Numbered from the stretch's first letter, positions 15,101-50,732 are shown. The stretch is 64,000 nt of DNA from Progne subis subis (GCA_022316685.1 JAKJHU010000033.1:5675321-5739320); one strand, 5' to 3'. Notes: generated by a model not told the origin, from the letters alone. Made by a program: numbers and translations.

Positions 15101-18100
15101 ACCCACACAAAAACAATTCTGTATACATGAATCAGGGAAAGGTCTAATGAAAATCCCCAAAACTGATTCAGCCTTTTGGCATTCTTTCACCTTTGAATTC
15201 CTTCACACCTATTTTCATATTAGAGTTGAATCCACTGAAAACCAGTGTTCCCTAAACCTCTTGTTTTAGAGCAGAACACTTAATGTATGAGTTTTGACAC
15301 CCAGAATTTAATACCACTTATAAATAATATGGTGATCTGAGCAAATATTTCAACATCTTTTCCACCACTCGCTTTCATTCTCTAATGTAACAACATAACC
15401 AATGAACAAGCTAGACATATATGAACTCCTATTAAATATCTGCTTTTATTCAACACTAGATAGAGCTAACAAGTGGTATCACAGCAATGTCATTTACACT
15501 TATATTTATTTGGTTCATATAAAGCCTTACTAAAGTGAAAAGACTAAGAACAAACGGCAACAAAAAAATCCATTTCCAGACAACTTACGTGGTGTCAAGG
15601 TAAAGGGTGTGGACTTGCTGGCCCATCAGAGCAGGATAGCGCTCCATGGAAGGGTCTGCTCTGAAATCCCCTGTGTGCAGAATAACAGCCCCACTTGGCA
15701 GGTAGAAAAGGATCATTGCTGCACCTGGACAACTGAAACAAACAAACAACCCAAACAAATTATGTCAACACTCTATATTGATAAACTACTTCAAGAGGTA
15801 GATCACCTTTTAGTAGTAGAAGTGTGCAGAATAGCATTTTAAATCATAGCTACTATGCAGACTAATTTAGCTAGAAATTCCTGATTTCTAAAGGAATTCT
15901 GCAGCTAATCCTGTGGCCACACACAAGCTTAAGTCTCACCTGAGATGGAAAGAAGAAACAAAAAACCCACATCAACAGTAAAGCAATCAAACATTAACCT
16001 GCCTTTTTGGGATGCCCCACCTTCTGGGCATGACAAAGATCCTGCCTCAGTTGCAATCATTCTTTGATTGAAAGGGGAAACAGCATTCTCATTCACGAGA
16101 AACAGAATTGTATTGCTGCAGATGCATCTTCCTTCCTGCAGGACTTACTGGAGCATTTCCTTTTAAATTCTACTTGAAGATTTTAAATGTTGCCCTAGAT
16201 CCAGAACTCCCTGGTTATCAATACAACTTCCTTACTGGTGACAGTGAATCCATCATGCCTTCTGTAGCTGCTTGCCAAAACTCTCTGAAAGGCAAGAGCT
16301 CGGACTGGAAAACCTGAGTGGGACTACTTCAGGTATCAGTCCTCTGCAAAGGGTAAATGAAATCTCAAAAAAAGAAAATCTGGCATGAAACAAAGTTAAG
16401 ACAGAACTGGTGAACTCTTCAAGAAGCTGAACTTTGTAGCTAAGGTATGTACAGCTTTTAAATTGGAGCAGAGAATGAGAGGGACAAACAGGAAAAATGA
16501 GAAGTATACAAATTACATAAGCAACAAGGCTTCCTGCATTCCTAGAGAGGGTTCTCAGATGACTTTGTGGAGTTGTATCTCTCCAAGTATAAACAAATCC
16601 TGCACTAAGCAATGTTCAAACCAGCTGTGACACAGTCTTGCCCTTCAATATATGTACTGTAGGGAAGGGAGTCTTCCTCTAGCACATGGCCAAAAAAAGT
16701 AGGCAGAACAATGAGCACAGGACTGGAAGTCAGGTGCTACTGAACTTTAAACCCAGCATTATCACATAGTGCCAGACTAACGCACAAAATCTCACCCTTT
16801 ATCACCAAATTCAGTAGAAATCTTGACCAGATTTCAACAGCCTTTTCTCCAAAGTTCAATTTTCAAAATGTTAGCTAGGTTATGTCTCTCACAGAAGCCA
16901 AAGTACTACATTTTTCTTTAGCTCAGGATTTCCCTATCATCAGTTCAAGCTACAGAAACCTAATGTATCTGATAATTAAATCTACTAGGTTCTCAGCTAG
17001 ACACCAAAAACCAGGAAATGTCCAGACCACTTGAAAATCATTCAATCTCTCACAGAATCACACAGAATTCAGAATGTCTAGGTTGGAAGAGACCTTCAAG
17101 ATAATCGAGTCCAACCCATGCCCTAACACCTCAATTAGATCACGGCATCAAGAGACATAATAAACATAAAAAATTATGGAGCTACATGTGCTTAACACAA
17201 CATACACACAAAAAAAGTTTAATTAAATTCCAAAAAGCCTGTTTCATTTTTGAAGACAACTCACCTATTTCAAAAGCTAACTACCTGTAAGGAATTTACC
17301 ACAAGAAATGCAGTGATACCTACTGATTGGCATCGAGCAAAAGCACTTTGATCCCATTGACCACACACTGCGTGTCCATCGGCAGCACGTGGACATACTG
17401 CTCCTGGACTCGGAGTTTGCTCTTCACCAGATTGCCAGTTACCTGGAACACAGAGAGGATTTAAAATAGGAACAAAATCTAAAAGAAGCAGTGATCATTT
17501 TAGAAACAAAAGCTCTCAAAGCCAGCCTGGCTTAGAGAGAGAAACTATAAGGCCCTGGGCATAATCAAGCATTTCAGCAGCATTTCAGTTCTCAAAGAGA
17601 AAAATGAGAAAAGCTGGTTTTAGATAGCAAACTTTTAAAAGCCTGTCAACAGGTTATGGATTGGAATCATAAGAGGCAAACAAGGGGTAAGAAGATCTGT
17701 TGCAAACTATCAAGTCAAAAGGAAGAGGTGGGTGAAATCCTTCCTTAAAAAAAGTGAAGAAGTTTGCAGGTAACAGGTCCCTGGATCTTATCATGGAGGA
17801 CTGCAGTCACTCCAACTGCAAGGGCAACACAGGACACAAGCATTTCAGGAAACTTCCAGATTGAATCATAAATAGTGTTTTTGATGCAAGCTCTGGATGT
17901 GTTGATTAGGCAAGGTGCCTTATCATGTTAAAGTAAAGATGAGCTGGTTGGACATACAACAGCAAATGGCAGTCATGGCCATTCAACAGCCTGAAGTACA
18001 GGGCACAAAGCATCAGTCTAAAATAATTCCACTTGTTTAACGTGAAAAACAGATGGTTCATGCAGAATCTATTTCAGACTTCCATCACTGGAACAGATAC

Positions 18101-21100
18101 ACAGAAAATGGAACCAGATTCTTCATGATGCACACAAAAAAACCCCAAGCTACAACGTCAACTTGCAAAACCAGAAATTTCAAATGTATTATTAGGTGGA
18201 AAAAAAAAAAAAATACAGAAAAGATAAGCTCTGCAACAGGTTGTAAAGAAACATAATAAAATCTGGCCTATGTTCAAAATTTGACTGACAAAAGACCCCC
18301 TGCAGTCTGATCTAACTTTGAAGGTAGACCCACATTGTGAAAGATTGGTCTATGTGACCTCTAGAGATTCTTTTTAAACCTGATTTTTCTATGGTATGTA
18401 GTCAGGGAAGTTTCACTAATCCTCTTGGTCAGTCAGATCAGGGTAAGGATTTCTCACAAACAAAATGCACTTTGTACATATCTACTGACCCAATAAAGGA
18501 ACCACAGATCTTCTATTTATTTCCATCAGTACAAAGCGATTACAGCTGCATATGGATATGATGGTATCTAGCAATCTTGAAAAACCTTACCTTATTACAA
18601 TAAATTGGAAACCTGAAGTTTTTCGTTAGTCCACAGTAGTGGTCAGAGTGAAAATGAGTAAGGAAATAAGCTGTGCAGCCTTCGATTTCACCATATCGGA
18701 AGGCATCAACTGTAAAACCAGTTCCTACAGCCAAGAGGGAAGAGAAGGCAGTCAGTAAACACGCATAGTTCAGAACCAATTTCTAATCAGATGTTGCTGC
18801 TCTTTTTTTTCTTTCTTTCTTCCCAATTAAAAGGTAATAGTTACTCTGCATACTCTCGAAGGAGCCACTTAAAGATTAACATGTTTTGTGTATCAGTCAA
18901 CAGTTGCAAAAAGAGATTTTCACTTACTAAAATAAAAATTTCACAAAGTTTCCAAAAACAAATACTTTCAAAAGCCTCCCAAATATGTCGTGCAGCTGCC
19001 CTCTTATATAGATGTCAACTGGTTAAGCAAATAAGACACATTTATCGGCACTCAATGGTATTTTTGACAGTTCAAATAGATTGAAATCTAATACCTTACC
19101 ACAAAACAGATAACTGCAGCTCAACAGAATTGCATTTTGCAATCAAACTGCAATTCTTCAACTATTCTAAATTAAATATTTCTCTTAAAGCATGCAATAA
19201 CAATTATTAAGCAAGCAACCTGGGGTCTTCAAATGCTGAGATGAAACGTGCCTGACTTGTCATCATATGCTTTCAGTGTTTGTATAGATTTTGCACAAAG
19301 ACAACTCTTCTCTCAAATGCAAACATACTGATAAACAGTCCTTTTCCATTGGATTATTCTTCCTTAAAACCACCAAACAGTGCACAGAACTAATACTGCT
19401 GGTGACACTCAAATATTTTGCATTTTACATTACACAAATTTCCCAGATCTTCTAGGAGAACTAAAAATAGTTCCCCTTAATTGAGGCCAAAACTTCAAGT
19501 CAAAAAAAACCCATGGTAGTCTGATCCCTAACCAAAAATCCCTCAAGTGTTTGAGAGGTACCAAAACTAACTTTAATGGTGTGAGCATCTGGAGCTTTTC
19601 AAGATGCTGAACCACCATGCTTTTATTTACTTAATTGCTTAAGGAGATCCTGAGAAATTCTTGGATGCTTTCTGAACTAAACTCTTCTGCTCGGTTTTCT
19701 TTCTTTGTCTTCACAGTTGAAATAAATCATATTTCTAACACTATTGAATTTCAAATGCAAAATTAAACTCAATTCTTTTACCTTAGTGTTAAGGAAATGA
19801 TTGCTACTGACAACGCTATTTTCAGGCACAACTGAAGCAATGCAAAAGATAAATTTCAGGAATTAGGAGCATGTATTTATATTTTATATATATAAATTAA
19901 ATATATATATATTAAAAATAGTTAAAGAAAGTAGTTATTAAGAGCAAAAAAATAGGACAAAAAGACAACACTCCAGCCAAAATAAACTAACCTCTACAAA
20001 AAACCAAGTTACCTCTCACCTGGTATTTTCTTGTAGAAGGGGCAGTGTTTTTTGCTTGGTTCTTCACCTGTGGTAGGTAATTCTTTAAATTTTTTTCTCC
20101 ACCTTCGTTGGCCACCAGAAGGTACATCTGCAATGGCTTCATTGTTACTTGAACTTTCTGTAAGTGCTTTCACATCTTCCACAGATCCCTCAGCCTTCCT
20201 TTTTTGCTGTCTGGGCCTCTTTCCTTTAGGAGATACTGAACCTGGTATCTGCTTTTTCTCATTCAAACACGCCTCTCCTTTGCGTTCCTCCTTTGCTTTG
20301 GGTTTTAACCCAAAGAAAACACCAATGTCCATTTGTTTAAGTTCTTTGGCAGGACTGGACTTAGTGTTCATAGTTGCTAATGAAAGAGATGGCACTGATT
20401 TAGAAGAGATGGGGCTGGGAAAGCTCACAGCAGCTGTACTAAGATTTCCTTTTTTCTCCACTGCTGTCTGCGAACTCTCCTGGTGAGCTGTTTTTCCAGT
20501 TGCACCGGCAGTCATTTTATCTGAATGAGTTAAAATGTTTCTTGGCTCCCTCAAAACATTACTCCTCTGTGTCAGAGGAGATTCAGCATCTTCTCTGTCC
20601 AGCAGCGATGATGTCTCAGTAAAACTCACGCATGCAGAATCCAGAGCACAAGCACCAGCATCTTCTGACTCTGTGGTTTCTGCTCTGGCAGCAGAGGAAC
20701 TCAGCTCTGGCTGTTCACCCTCCTTGTAACTAGAGGCAAAAGAGGATCCACTGGCTACCCCCCCTTGCTGAGGATCTAGATGATTCAATGCATTTTCTCC
20801 CTCACAGAGGGGTTTTTTAGTGATGAAATTTTCCATTTTTGTATGCTCATACTGAGGCCTCCTCTGTAAGAGAAGTCCATCAAATGTTTTAAACGCCACA
20901 GAGTTAGAGTCTTCTCCCAAGTTACACACTTCGAATAATTTATTCTGTGATACTTTTACTTTCTCCTCCTGTTCATCTTCACTTTCCTCAAATGTACTTA
21001 GTGGAGAGTAAGAAATTTCACAGTCATTGAAGTCCACTCCTGACTGTAGCAGACTTGGCTGACTTGTACCTTTCTCAAGACACAGATCTTTTCCTGTTTC

Positions 21101-23506
21101 GCTTTCTTGAGAGGATGCAAAATCAAAAAATTCAAATTTACAACGACTGTCTGCCATCTGTGGAAGCTGAAGTGTCTGCTGAGGTTTTTCAACACCTGCA
21201 AAAAAGGAAGTACTTCCACTAATTTGATTTAGAGCCTTCATTTGTGGTGAACTCCGTACCATTGATGCACAATCATCATTTGGGACGTGCTTTATTTCAA
21301 CAGAGGGTTTCTCATCCCGCGAGGTTTCCTCTGCATAACTTGAGGAACAGCTGGGCTTTGCAGCAGTAGAACATGTCATCTTCATCTCCACAGTGGTTCC
21401 CAAAGGGTTTACAAGATACTCCCCTGCCCTGTCTGCTGCGAGTAGAAAATGGCTGTAACGCTTGTAGTGAGATGGAATGGTGGAGGTGCACAGTAAACCA
21501 TCAGGACACTCTATGGAGAGAGTTAAAGACATGTGTCATGTTAATACCCTTGCAAGTATAGTTGGCATAGTTAAAATAAAAATCACACATGAAACAACAT
21601 GTAGGAGCTTTTTCTTATAAATACAGCTGCTGGAGGACAGAAGGCACAAGTAAAAAGTAATTTTCAAGCTCCCAAGGCCTCATGCTCTGAGCTGAGAAAT
21701 GAGAATGCAGCCTAAAACCAAACAGCTGCTGCTCATACAGCACTATGTCTGAGCTATACAGCCCGTTAACCACAAGAATACTTGACCCTGCTTCAATGCT
21801 GTGCTCCTGTAACCTCACAGCTTCAGGTTTAGAAATGTCCCACAGCCAAGCAATAAGCTCAGAGAAGCAGCACCAGAAGCAGCCAGCACATTTCAAATAG
21901 ACATAATAAACAAATAACCTAGATCTCAACTCTGAAATAACCTGAAATTCCATTTCAAAGTGTCTGATTTTACATAGTAAAAGGAAAAAAAAAAAAAAAA
22001 AAAAAAAGGGAAAAAAAAAAAAGGGGGGAAAAAAAAAAAAAGTCTATTTACCTATATGAAGAAAACATCCAGCATTGAGATGCTAGGGGAAAAAAAAAGA
22101 AGTAGCTCTTCCCTAAACCTTTCCCACTGACAGTTTGCCAGCCCGACTTTTCAGGCTTTTAAAGTGAATGCATAAACCCATCAGAAGGATTTTTCACCTG
22201 TTAATTATGGGAGTAAGATGAAAAGGAGGTGTTGAAACACCTGCCTTTAATTAAAAACATTGCCAAAATCAGTATGAAAGGACTTACATTTCATTGTTCT
22301 GAAGGAGAAACTCCTAAGAAAGTTATCAAAATATAAAAAGGAGAGCGGTTGCATTACCTAAAACAGCCTTTAGTCACGTTTCCTGTCTGCTTTCTGCTTT
22401 ACAAAAGTCATGAGGTGTATTAATGACATAAATTGGATACCTGAATATGTTCAGATATGGTATTTCCCCATGAAACTAGAATTTGGAATATGTCAGATTT
22501 ATTCTTGTACAGATCTCAAAAGAAAGCAGTTGTCTTATGATACAGGAACGTTAATCTCTATTTCTATATAAAATTTCTAAACCGTATTGGCACACAAGCT
22601 AACACTTCAAGTAAATTGGCACATTTCAGCTTCCAAATGTCCACAGACAACTGAACAAATCACATATCAACATGGATACGTGCTAATAAAATCTATGTCT
22701 ACAGAGAATCTATATCTTGATCTCAAAAGTAGCACCCGTGTGCCTGAAGGTTCTTTTCTGATAGACTTAGTAATTGTAACAGGTTTCATTATTTTAAATA
22801 TGCACCTTCAGTTTGTTCAATGAAATACTAAAACTTGATAAACAGTCATGAAACTTTCTCAGAGTTTTGAGATTAGATTCTGAAATGTGATTTTCATGTC
22901 AGATTTCCATGCTCTTCACAAAGAAGCAAAAATTTCATACAAAAATAGGACCGATCAGTAACATCCTAATAAAGCATGGCAGAAGTCATACCAACTGCCA
23001 TTTCAGCTTTTGAGCTGCATTTTAAAAAGCCAGCAACATTTTGCGAGAGGTCTGCAGCTTGCCTCTGACAGCTTTTTTCTTACTCTAATCGTACCTTTCT
23101 CAATGGATCCTGGAGTTTCCAAACATTCATAGACGTGCCACTGAGGTGTCTGGACCAGCAGCAGAGAGAAAGGCATCTGGCAGCTGGGACAGAATCCATC
23201 GTGAACGGGCCTTGCATTTTGTGAGCTCTGTTCTGCCAGGCTACTCACGCTTTCCTGGGAGTGCACACTACTGTCCTCTTTACTGTGATCCACATCCTGA
23301 CCTGGCCCTGAGCTCTGCTTGGTTTTCTGAGGTGTATCCGTTTTTTCTGTGGATTTCTTCTTCCTATTTCCCTTTCTTTTTGGCCTGCCCTTGCCATCAC
23401 TTACTTTCTGCACAGTAGAGATGCTCTGTGAATTACTTTGATGCTTTTTCTTCCTAATGGATTTGTAGTCCCAAATGTCCTCTTCCAATAAAGCATCTTC
23501 AGACAT
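8986..23506 (-). CDS. DCLRE1A: DCLRE1A / SNM1A, DNA cross-link repair 1A nuclease (9 coding exons)
   Basis: SNM1A is a nuclear 5'-3' exonuclease of the metallo-beta-lactamase/beta-CASP family that digests past interstrand crosslinks. Nine minus-strand exons join in phase: 23506-23095, 21510-20020, 18724-18591, 17442-17324, 15732-15589, 14698-14553, 13569-13415, 9920-9779 and 9152-8986, 2910 nt in all, 969 residues (human 1040). In order the protein has a UBZ4-type ubiquitin-binding zinc finger (Cys106, Cys109, His124, Cys128), a long low-complexity middle, a PCNA-binding PIP box at residues 530-537 (QMDIGVFF), then from about residue 635 the nuclease domain with HFHSDH (658-663), DANH, HTGDF (738-742), [15 protein letters not shown] and YSEHSSY. 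All expected metal-ligand motifs are present. The start is set by [12 protein letters not shown], which matches the human N-terminus. The gene is head-to-head with NHLRC2. The call is secure; the least certain point is the start codon, because the frame stays open upstream. Confidence 0.96.
9779..9920 (-). CDS. DCLRE1A: DCLRE1A coding exon 8
   Basis: It encodes [19 protein letters not shown], then KPTGWTYSD and [11 protein letters not shown], matching the human C-terminal beta-CASP region. Acceptor CCCGCAG, donor GTATAA. The upstream intron (9921-13414) is the longest in the gene. Confidence 0.94.
9921..13414 (-). other. DCLRE1A intron 7, low-complexity tract only
   Basis: About 3.5 kb between coding exons 7 and 8. 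It is AT-rich, with a G/T-only low-complexity tract at 11818-11926. A GC-richer patch at 12020-12400 has overlapping short frames on both strands but no splice-supported protein. No retroelement or RNA gene was recognised. Confidence 0.6.
11818..11926. repeat. T/G low-complexity tract
   Basis: About 110 bases made almost wholly of T and G, mostly T runs of 3-9 broken by G runs of 1-4. It is simple-sequence DNA inside DCLRE1A intron 7; on the gene's sense strand it is A/C-rich. Confidence 0.75.
13415..13569 (-). CDS. DCLRE1A: DCLRE1A coding exon 7
   Basis: It encodes [20 protein letters not shown] and [13 protein letters not shown]. Acceptor CCTAAAG lacks a long pyrimidine tract but is fixed by phase and homology; the donor is GTAAGC. 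It ends in phase 0. Confidence 0.93.
14553..14698 (-). CDS. DCLRE1A: DCLRE1A coding exon 6
   Basis: It encodes [14 protein letters not shown], an alpha-helical stretch, and [15 protein letters not shown], a strongly conserved SNM1 segment. Acceptor CCCCAG, donor GTATGT. One leftover base is completed to Ala by exon 7. Confidence 0.94.
15589..15732 (-). CDS. DCLRE1A: DCLRE1A coding exon 5 (HTGDF motif)
   Basis: It completes His719 and encodes [29 protein letters not shown] and LYLDTT. HTGDF supplies a metal-bridging Asp, and the Asp of LDTT is the motif A acid of the beta-CASP part. Acceptor TTTCAG, donor GTAAGT. Confidence 0.95.
17051..17155 (-). mobile_element. CR1 LINE 3' fragment
   Basis: The stretch reads CACAGAATCACACAGAAT, then GGTTGGAAGAGACCTTCAAG and GTCCAACCCATGCCC, the reverse complement of an avian CR1 3' end. 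It is about 105 bases, diverged, and lies within DCLRE1A intron 4 in the same orientation as the gene. The family call rests on remembered consensus sequence. Confidence 0.75.
17324..17442 (-). CDS. DCLRE1A: DCLRE1A coding exon 4
   Basis: It encodes [16 protein letters not shown] through VLLLDAN and two bases of the next His, so the metal-ligand DANH is split across the intron. Acceptor TTCCAG and donor GTAGGT. A CR1-like fragment lies in the downstream intron at 17155-17051. Confidence 0.94.
18591..18724 (-). CDS. DCLRE1A: DCLRE1A coding exon 3 (HxHxDH metal motif)
   Basis: It encodes [17 protein letters not shown] and then [11 protein letters not shown], the metal-binding HxHxDH motif of metallo-beta-lactamases, at 18656-18639. 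Acceptor CTGTAG and donor GTAAGG are good. It ends in phase 0 after YCNK. Confidence 0.95.
20020..21510 (-). CDS. DCLRE1A: DCLRE1A coding exon 2 (large central exon with PIP box)
   Basis: A 1491-nt exon. It opens with [13 protein letters not shown], nearly the same as human, after acceptor CTCTCCATAG. The middle is poorly conserved Ser/Glu/Lys-rich sequence with a conserved island, [15 protein letters not shown]. The PIP box QMDIGVFF lies at 20335-20312 and basic clusters follow. It ends in CPFYKKIPG before donor GTGAGA. Short plus-strand frames opposite it are shadows. Confidence 0.96.
21979..22042. repeat. Purine-only A/G tract
   Basis: About 64 consecutive purines, mainly A with G blocks of 2, 3 and 6. 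On the DCLRE1A sense strand this is a pyrimidine tract inside intron 1, about 470 bases upstream of the exon 2 acceptor. Assembly length here is likely unreliable. Confidence 0.8.
23095..23506 (-). CDS. DCLRE1A: DCLRE1A coding exon 1 (start codon, UBZ4 zinc finger)
   Basis: It encodes [12 protein letters not shown], a Lys/Arg-rich stretch with likely nuclear-import character, and the zinc finger CPSCQMPF...HVYEC at 23191-23123. It ends AAAG followed by the GTACGA donor, leaving one base that is completed to Glu by the next exon. The bases before the ATG (CACCC) give a weak start context. Confidence 0.92.
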
Positions 23507-23982
23507 GGGTGACACATGAAATATTCCCCTATCTTTTAAGCAACAGTTCACAAACCTGTCTTTCCTCCCACTAATATATTTTCTCTTCCCTCCACTCTTC
23601 ACTATCAGAGGAAAAGCTCCAGAAGCCCATGTTAAAAAAGCAACACTGAGCCACAAATCAAGCAGCAGTCCCTGATGGGACAGAAGCATGATGGATCCTA
23701 TCCCAAAAATAGTTTAATGAGCGTCTCTCTGTAGATTTGCAAATCCTCCTGTGACACAGGGCCCGAATCTGCAGAGCTTTCCAGGGCGAGCCATTCCCTT
23801 CAGCTTCCCCTCCGCATCGTAAGCTCCACCCGGCCTCGGTGGGGGCACAAAGATTTTAAAGATTTGAAAACAAAACAGGGAAGAATTCGGCCACGGGATT
23901 GTTGTCGGGGTGTCCCGGGATGCTGCTCCGGAGGGTCCCGGTGCTCCTCCACGGCGTGTCCCAGTACCTCCGAGTGACCGGG
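23507..23982 (-). other. DCLRE1A 5' leader region (probable 5' UTR and/or first intron)
   Basis: Between the chosen ATG and the minisatellite there is no separate gene. The DCLRE1A frame remains open upstream to an ATG at 23689-23687. A plausible splice acceptor (CTTTTCCTCTGATAG, AG at 23603-23602) suggests the coding exon may begin at 23601 and that a noncoding first exon lies near the CpG island. A candidate donor GTACTG lies near 23968. Transcript data would settle the structure. Confidence 0.5.
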
Positions 23983-24288
23983 ATGCTCTGTGGGATGTCC
24001 AGGTGTTCCCGAATGTCCCGGGATGCTCCTCGGGATGTCCCGGGTCCCGCCGGTCCCGGGATGTTCCCTGGGATGCCCCGGGTCCCGATTGTCCCGGGAT
24101 GTTCCCCGGGATGTCGCGGGTCCCGAATGTCCCGGGATGTTCCCCGGGATGCCCCGGGTCCCGATTGTCCCGGGATGTTCCCCGGGATGTCGCGGGTCCC
24201 GATTGTCCCGGGATGTTCCCCGGGATGTCCCGGGTCCCGATTGTCCCGGGATGTTCCCCGGGATGTCCCGGGTCCCGTCGGTTCCGGA
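23983..24288. repeat. 38-bp GC-rich minisatellite
   Basis: About eight tandem copies of a 38-base unit. Copies start at 23983 (40 bases, diverged), 24023, 24061, 24099, 24137, 24175, 24213 and 24251. Each opens ATGTTCCCCGGGATG or a close variant and ends GTCCCGGG. The units carry several self-complementary CCCGGG hexamers. Because 38 is not a multiple of three and the unit lacks stops in most frames, it creates long false reading frames on both strands. It lies in the DCLRE1A leader/promoter side of the divergent gene pair. Confidence 0.95.
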
Positions 24289-24495
24289 GCTGCCGCCTCC
24301 TCCGCCGGTTCCCGCCGCGGCCGCTCATTCGCTTCCGCAGGTTCGTCACCGCGGCTGTCGCTCAACTTCTCCGCTTCTCCCATGGTATGCCTCCCAAAAA
24401 AGCCCCGAATCTCACCGCTTAAATTAATGGAGCTTGCTTTCGACTTTTTCCGGTGCTGATCAGTTTTTACATGGTAAAAACGCTAAAGTGGCCGG

Positions 24496-24503
24496 GCGGG
24501 AAA
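24496..24503 (-). promoter_or_regulatory. E2F-like site
   Basis: GCGGGAAA is the reverse complement of TTTCCCGC, a full match to the E2F consensus TTTSSCGC. Cell-cycle control would suit a DNA-repair gene, but that is inference from an 8-base match. Confidence 0.4.
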
Positions 24504-24529
24504 CACGGGCTGTGTTGAATCTGCTGCGC

Positions 24530-24539
24530 GGGAATCTCC
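24530..24539 (+). promoter_or_regulatory. NF-kappaB-like site
   Basis: GGGAATCTCC fits the kappaB consensus GGGRNWYYCC at every position. It lies between the two genes inside the CpG island. Function is unproven. Confidence 0.35.
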
Positions 24540-24769
24540 CCCCTCCCCTCCCCGGGCTGCCCCTGGGAATGTGCTGCTGTGGATACCAAGGATACGTAAA
24601 AACAGGGAATAAGTGAGGCGGTCCTGCTTTAAGACAGACGAGTTATTGCGTGTCCGTGCTTCGTGCTTTATTTTCTGTTACAGTCGCGGTGTTCCGCCCT
24701 GGCGGCGCGGGCGGTGCCGAATGTGCGGCGGTGAAGCGCCAGGCCGGTAAACAGCGCCCGGCCGAGGCG

Positions 24770-49606
<24,837 letters not shown>

Positions 49607-50732
49607 CACAAAGCCAGCTGATTTCACACTTCATTTTGCTACCCACCATTTCTGTGGGAGAAAGTACAAATAGATAACTTCTCTCTCTTTCTTCCTGAAG
49701 CTTATGACAAAGCTGAGAAATAATATCCTTGGTAAAACGAAGTAGTTTTCCCTACAGTCTAACGGGAAAATTTATCATCACAACCTCATTTCTCTACATT
49801 ACAGTAGCAGCAATAACTTTGTAATACTGGAGACTCTGTTGCCAATTGTGAACATACTGGATGTCTGCCAGTCTTAGGAAGTGGGCAACAATTTTAGAGT
49901 CCATTTGGAAGAGCTGGTGTTACTTTGTGATGTTACTGTAAGATCTTTGCACTGTAAATAGGGTTAGAGGAGATCATTTTGGACTAACACTTCAAAATTC
50001 CTTTTGTGCCCTTACTACATTTTAATAGAATGTCAAAAGGAAGTTTCTTTCTCTAGTCTATAAAAGTATCTTGCTTATTCTTCTGTAACAACACTTATGA
50101 CACGTGTATTTTGGAAATGCACCTTAAGCTAGGTGCAGCTCTAGTTTTATGCAAACTGAGTATTTTGCTTTAACTCAACATGACCGCCTTACATGAAGAG
50201 CAAAGGTTCATCTGTGAAAGGAAGCATTCAAGTTCCTGCAGAAGAATTTCATGCTGATTTTTAACAAAGAATGTGCCTCTCTGCAATGTCTATATGTATA
50301 TAAAATAACCACCACACAGCCATGCTGGAGCCTTTCTGAAACATACTGATTTGCATTTTTTAGAAAGTGGTAGGTAATGGTTGAATATCTACACTGCAAA
50401 AATTAAATGTCAACCATTTCAAGCAGGGTGATTCACTCCCATTTTTATGATTTCTCTGCAAAGACTATTCTGAAGACTTCTGTCTTGCATATACGTAATA
50501 TTATGAAGAATATTACACTCTTGAAGTCTGATTCAGAATCTTTTGAAGTCACTGTTAGTCCTTGGATTTGTTAAGTGGCCACTGAACCAGAATTGTATAC
50601 TTGATAATGGATTATTTACATTCATGTTTAGAGCTTCTGATCTTTTGCTAGAACACTGGTAACCTAATCTTTGAGTAAAATGCTTTAAAACTCTGTTGCA
50701 AAACTCTGCCCTTGGTGGTTAAGTGTTTTGCA

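Larger units (their letters stand above)
24289..24769. promoter_or_regulatory. Divergent CpG-island promoter of DCLRE1A and NHLRC2
   Basis: This interval lies between the head-to-head genes and sits in CpG-dense DNA that continues to about 25050. No TATA box is apparent at a fitting place for either gene. It contains a perfect E2F-type site (GCGGGAAA, 24496-24503), a kappaB-type site (GGGAATCTCC, 24530-24539), a CCCCTCCCCTCCCC Sp1/KLF-like run after it, and GC boxes around 24690-24720. A shared bidirectional promoter is the usual explanation for this arrangement. Start sites for either gene were not determined. Confidence 0.75.

Noticed and set aside
23714..24459. Long overlapping reading frames on both strands rich in Gly, Pro, Arg, Ser and Cys
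   Set aside because: They are produced by the stop-free 38-bp minisatellite read in every frame. No splice or homology evidence supports them, apart from the possible upstream frame listed as a finding.
24650..24769. 40-codon in-frame extension upstream of NHLRC2
   Set aside because: The extension begins with GTG, not ATG, and no in-frame ATG precedes 24770. The human N-terminus aligns with the ATG at 24770.
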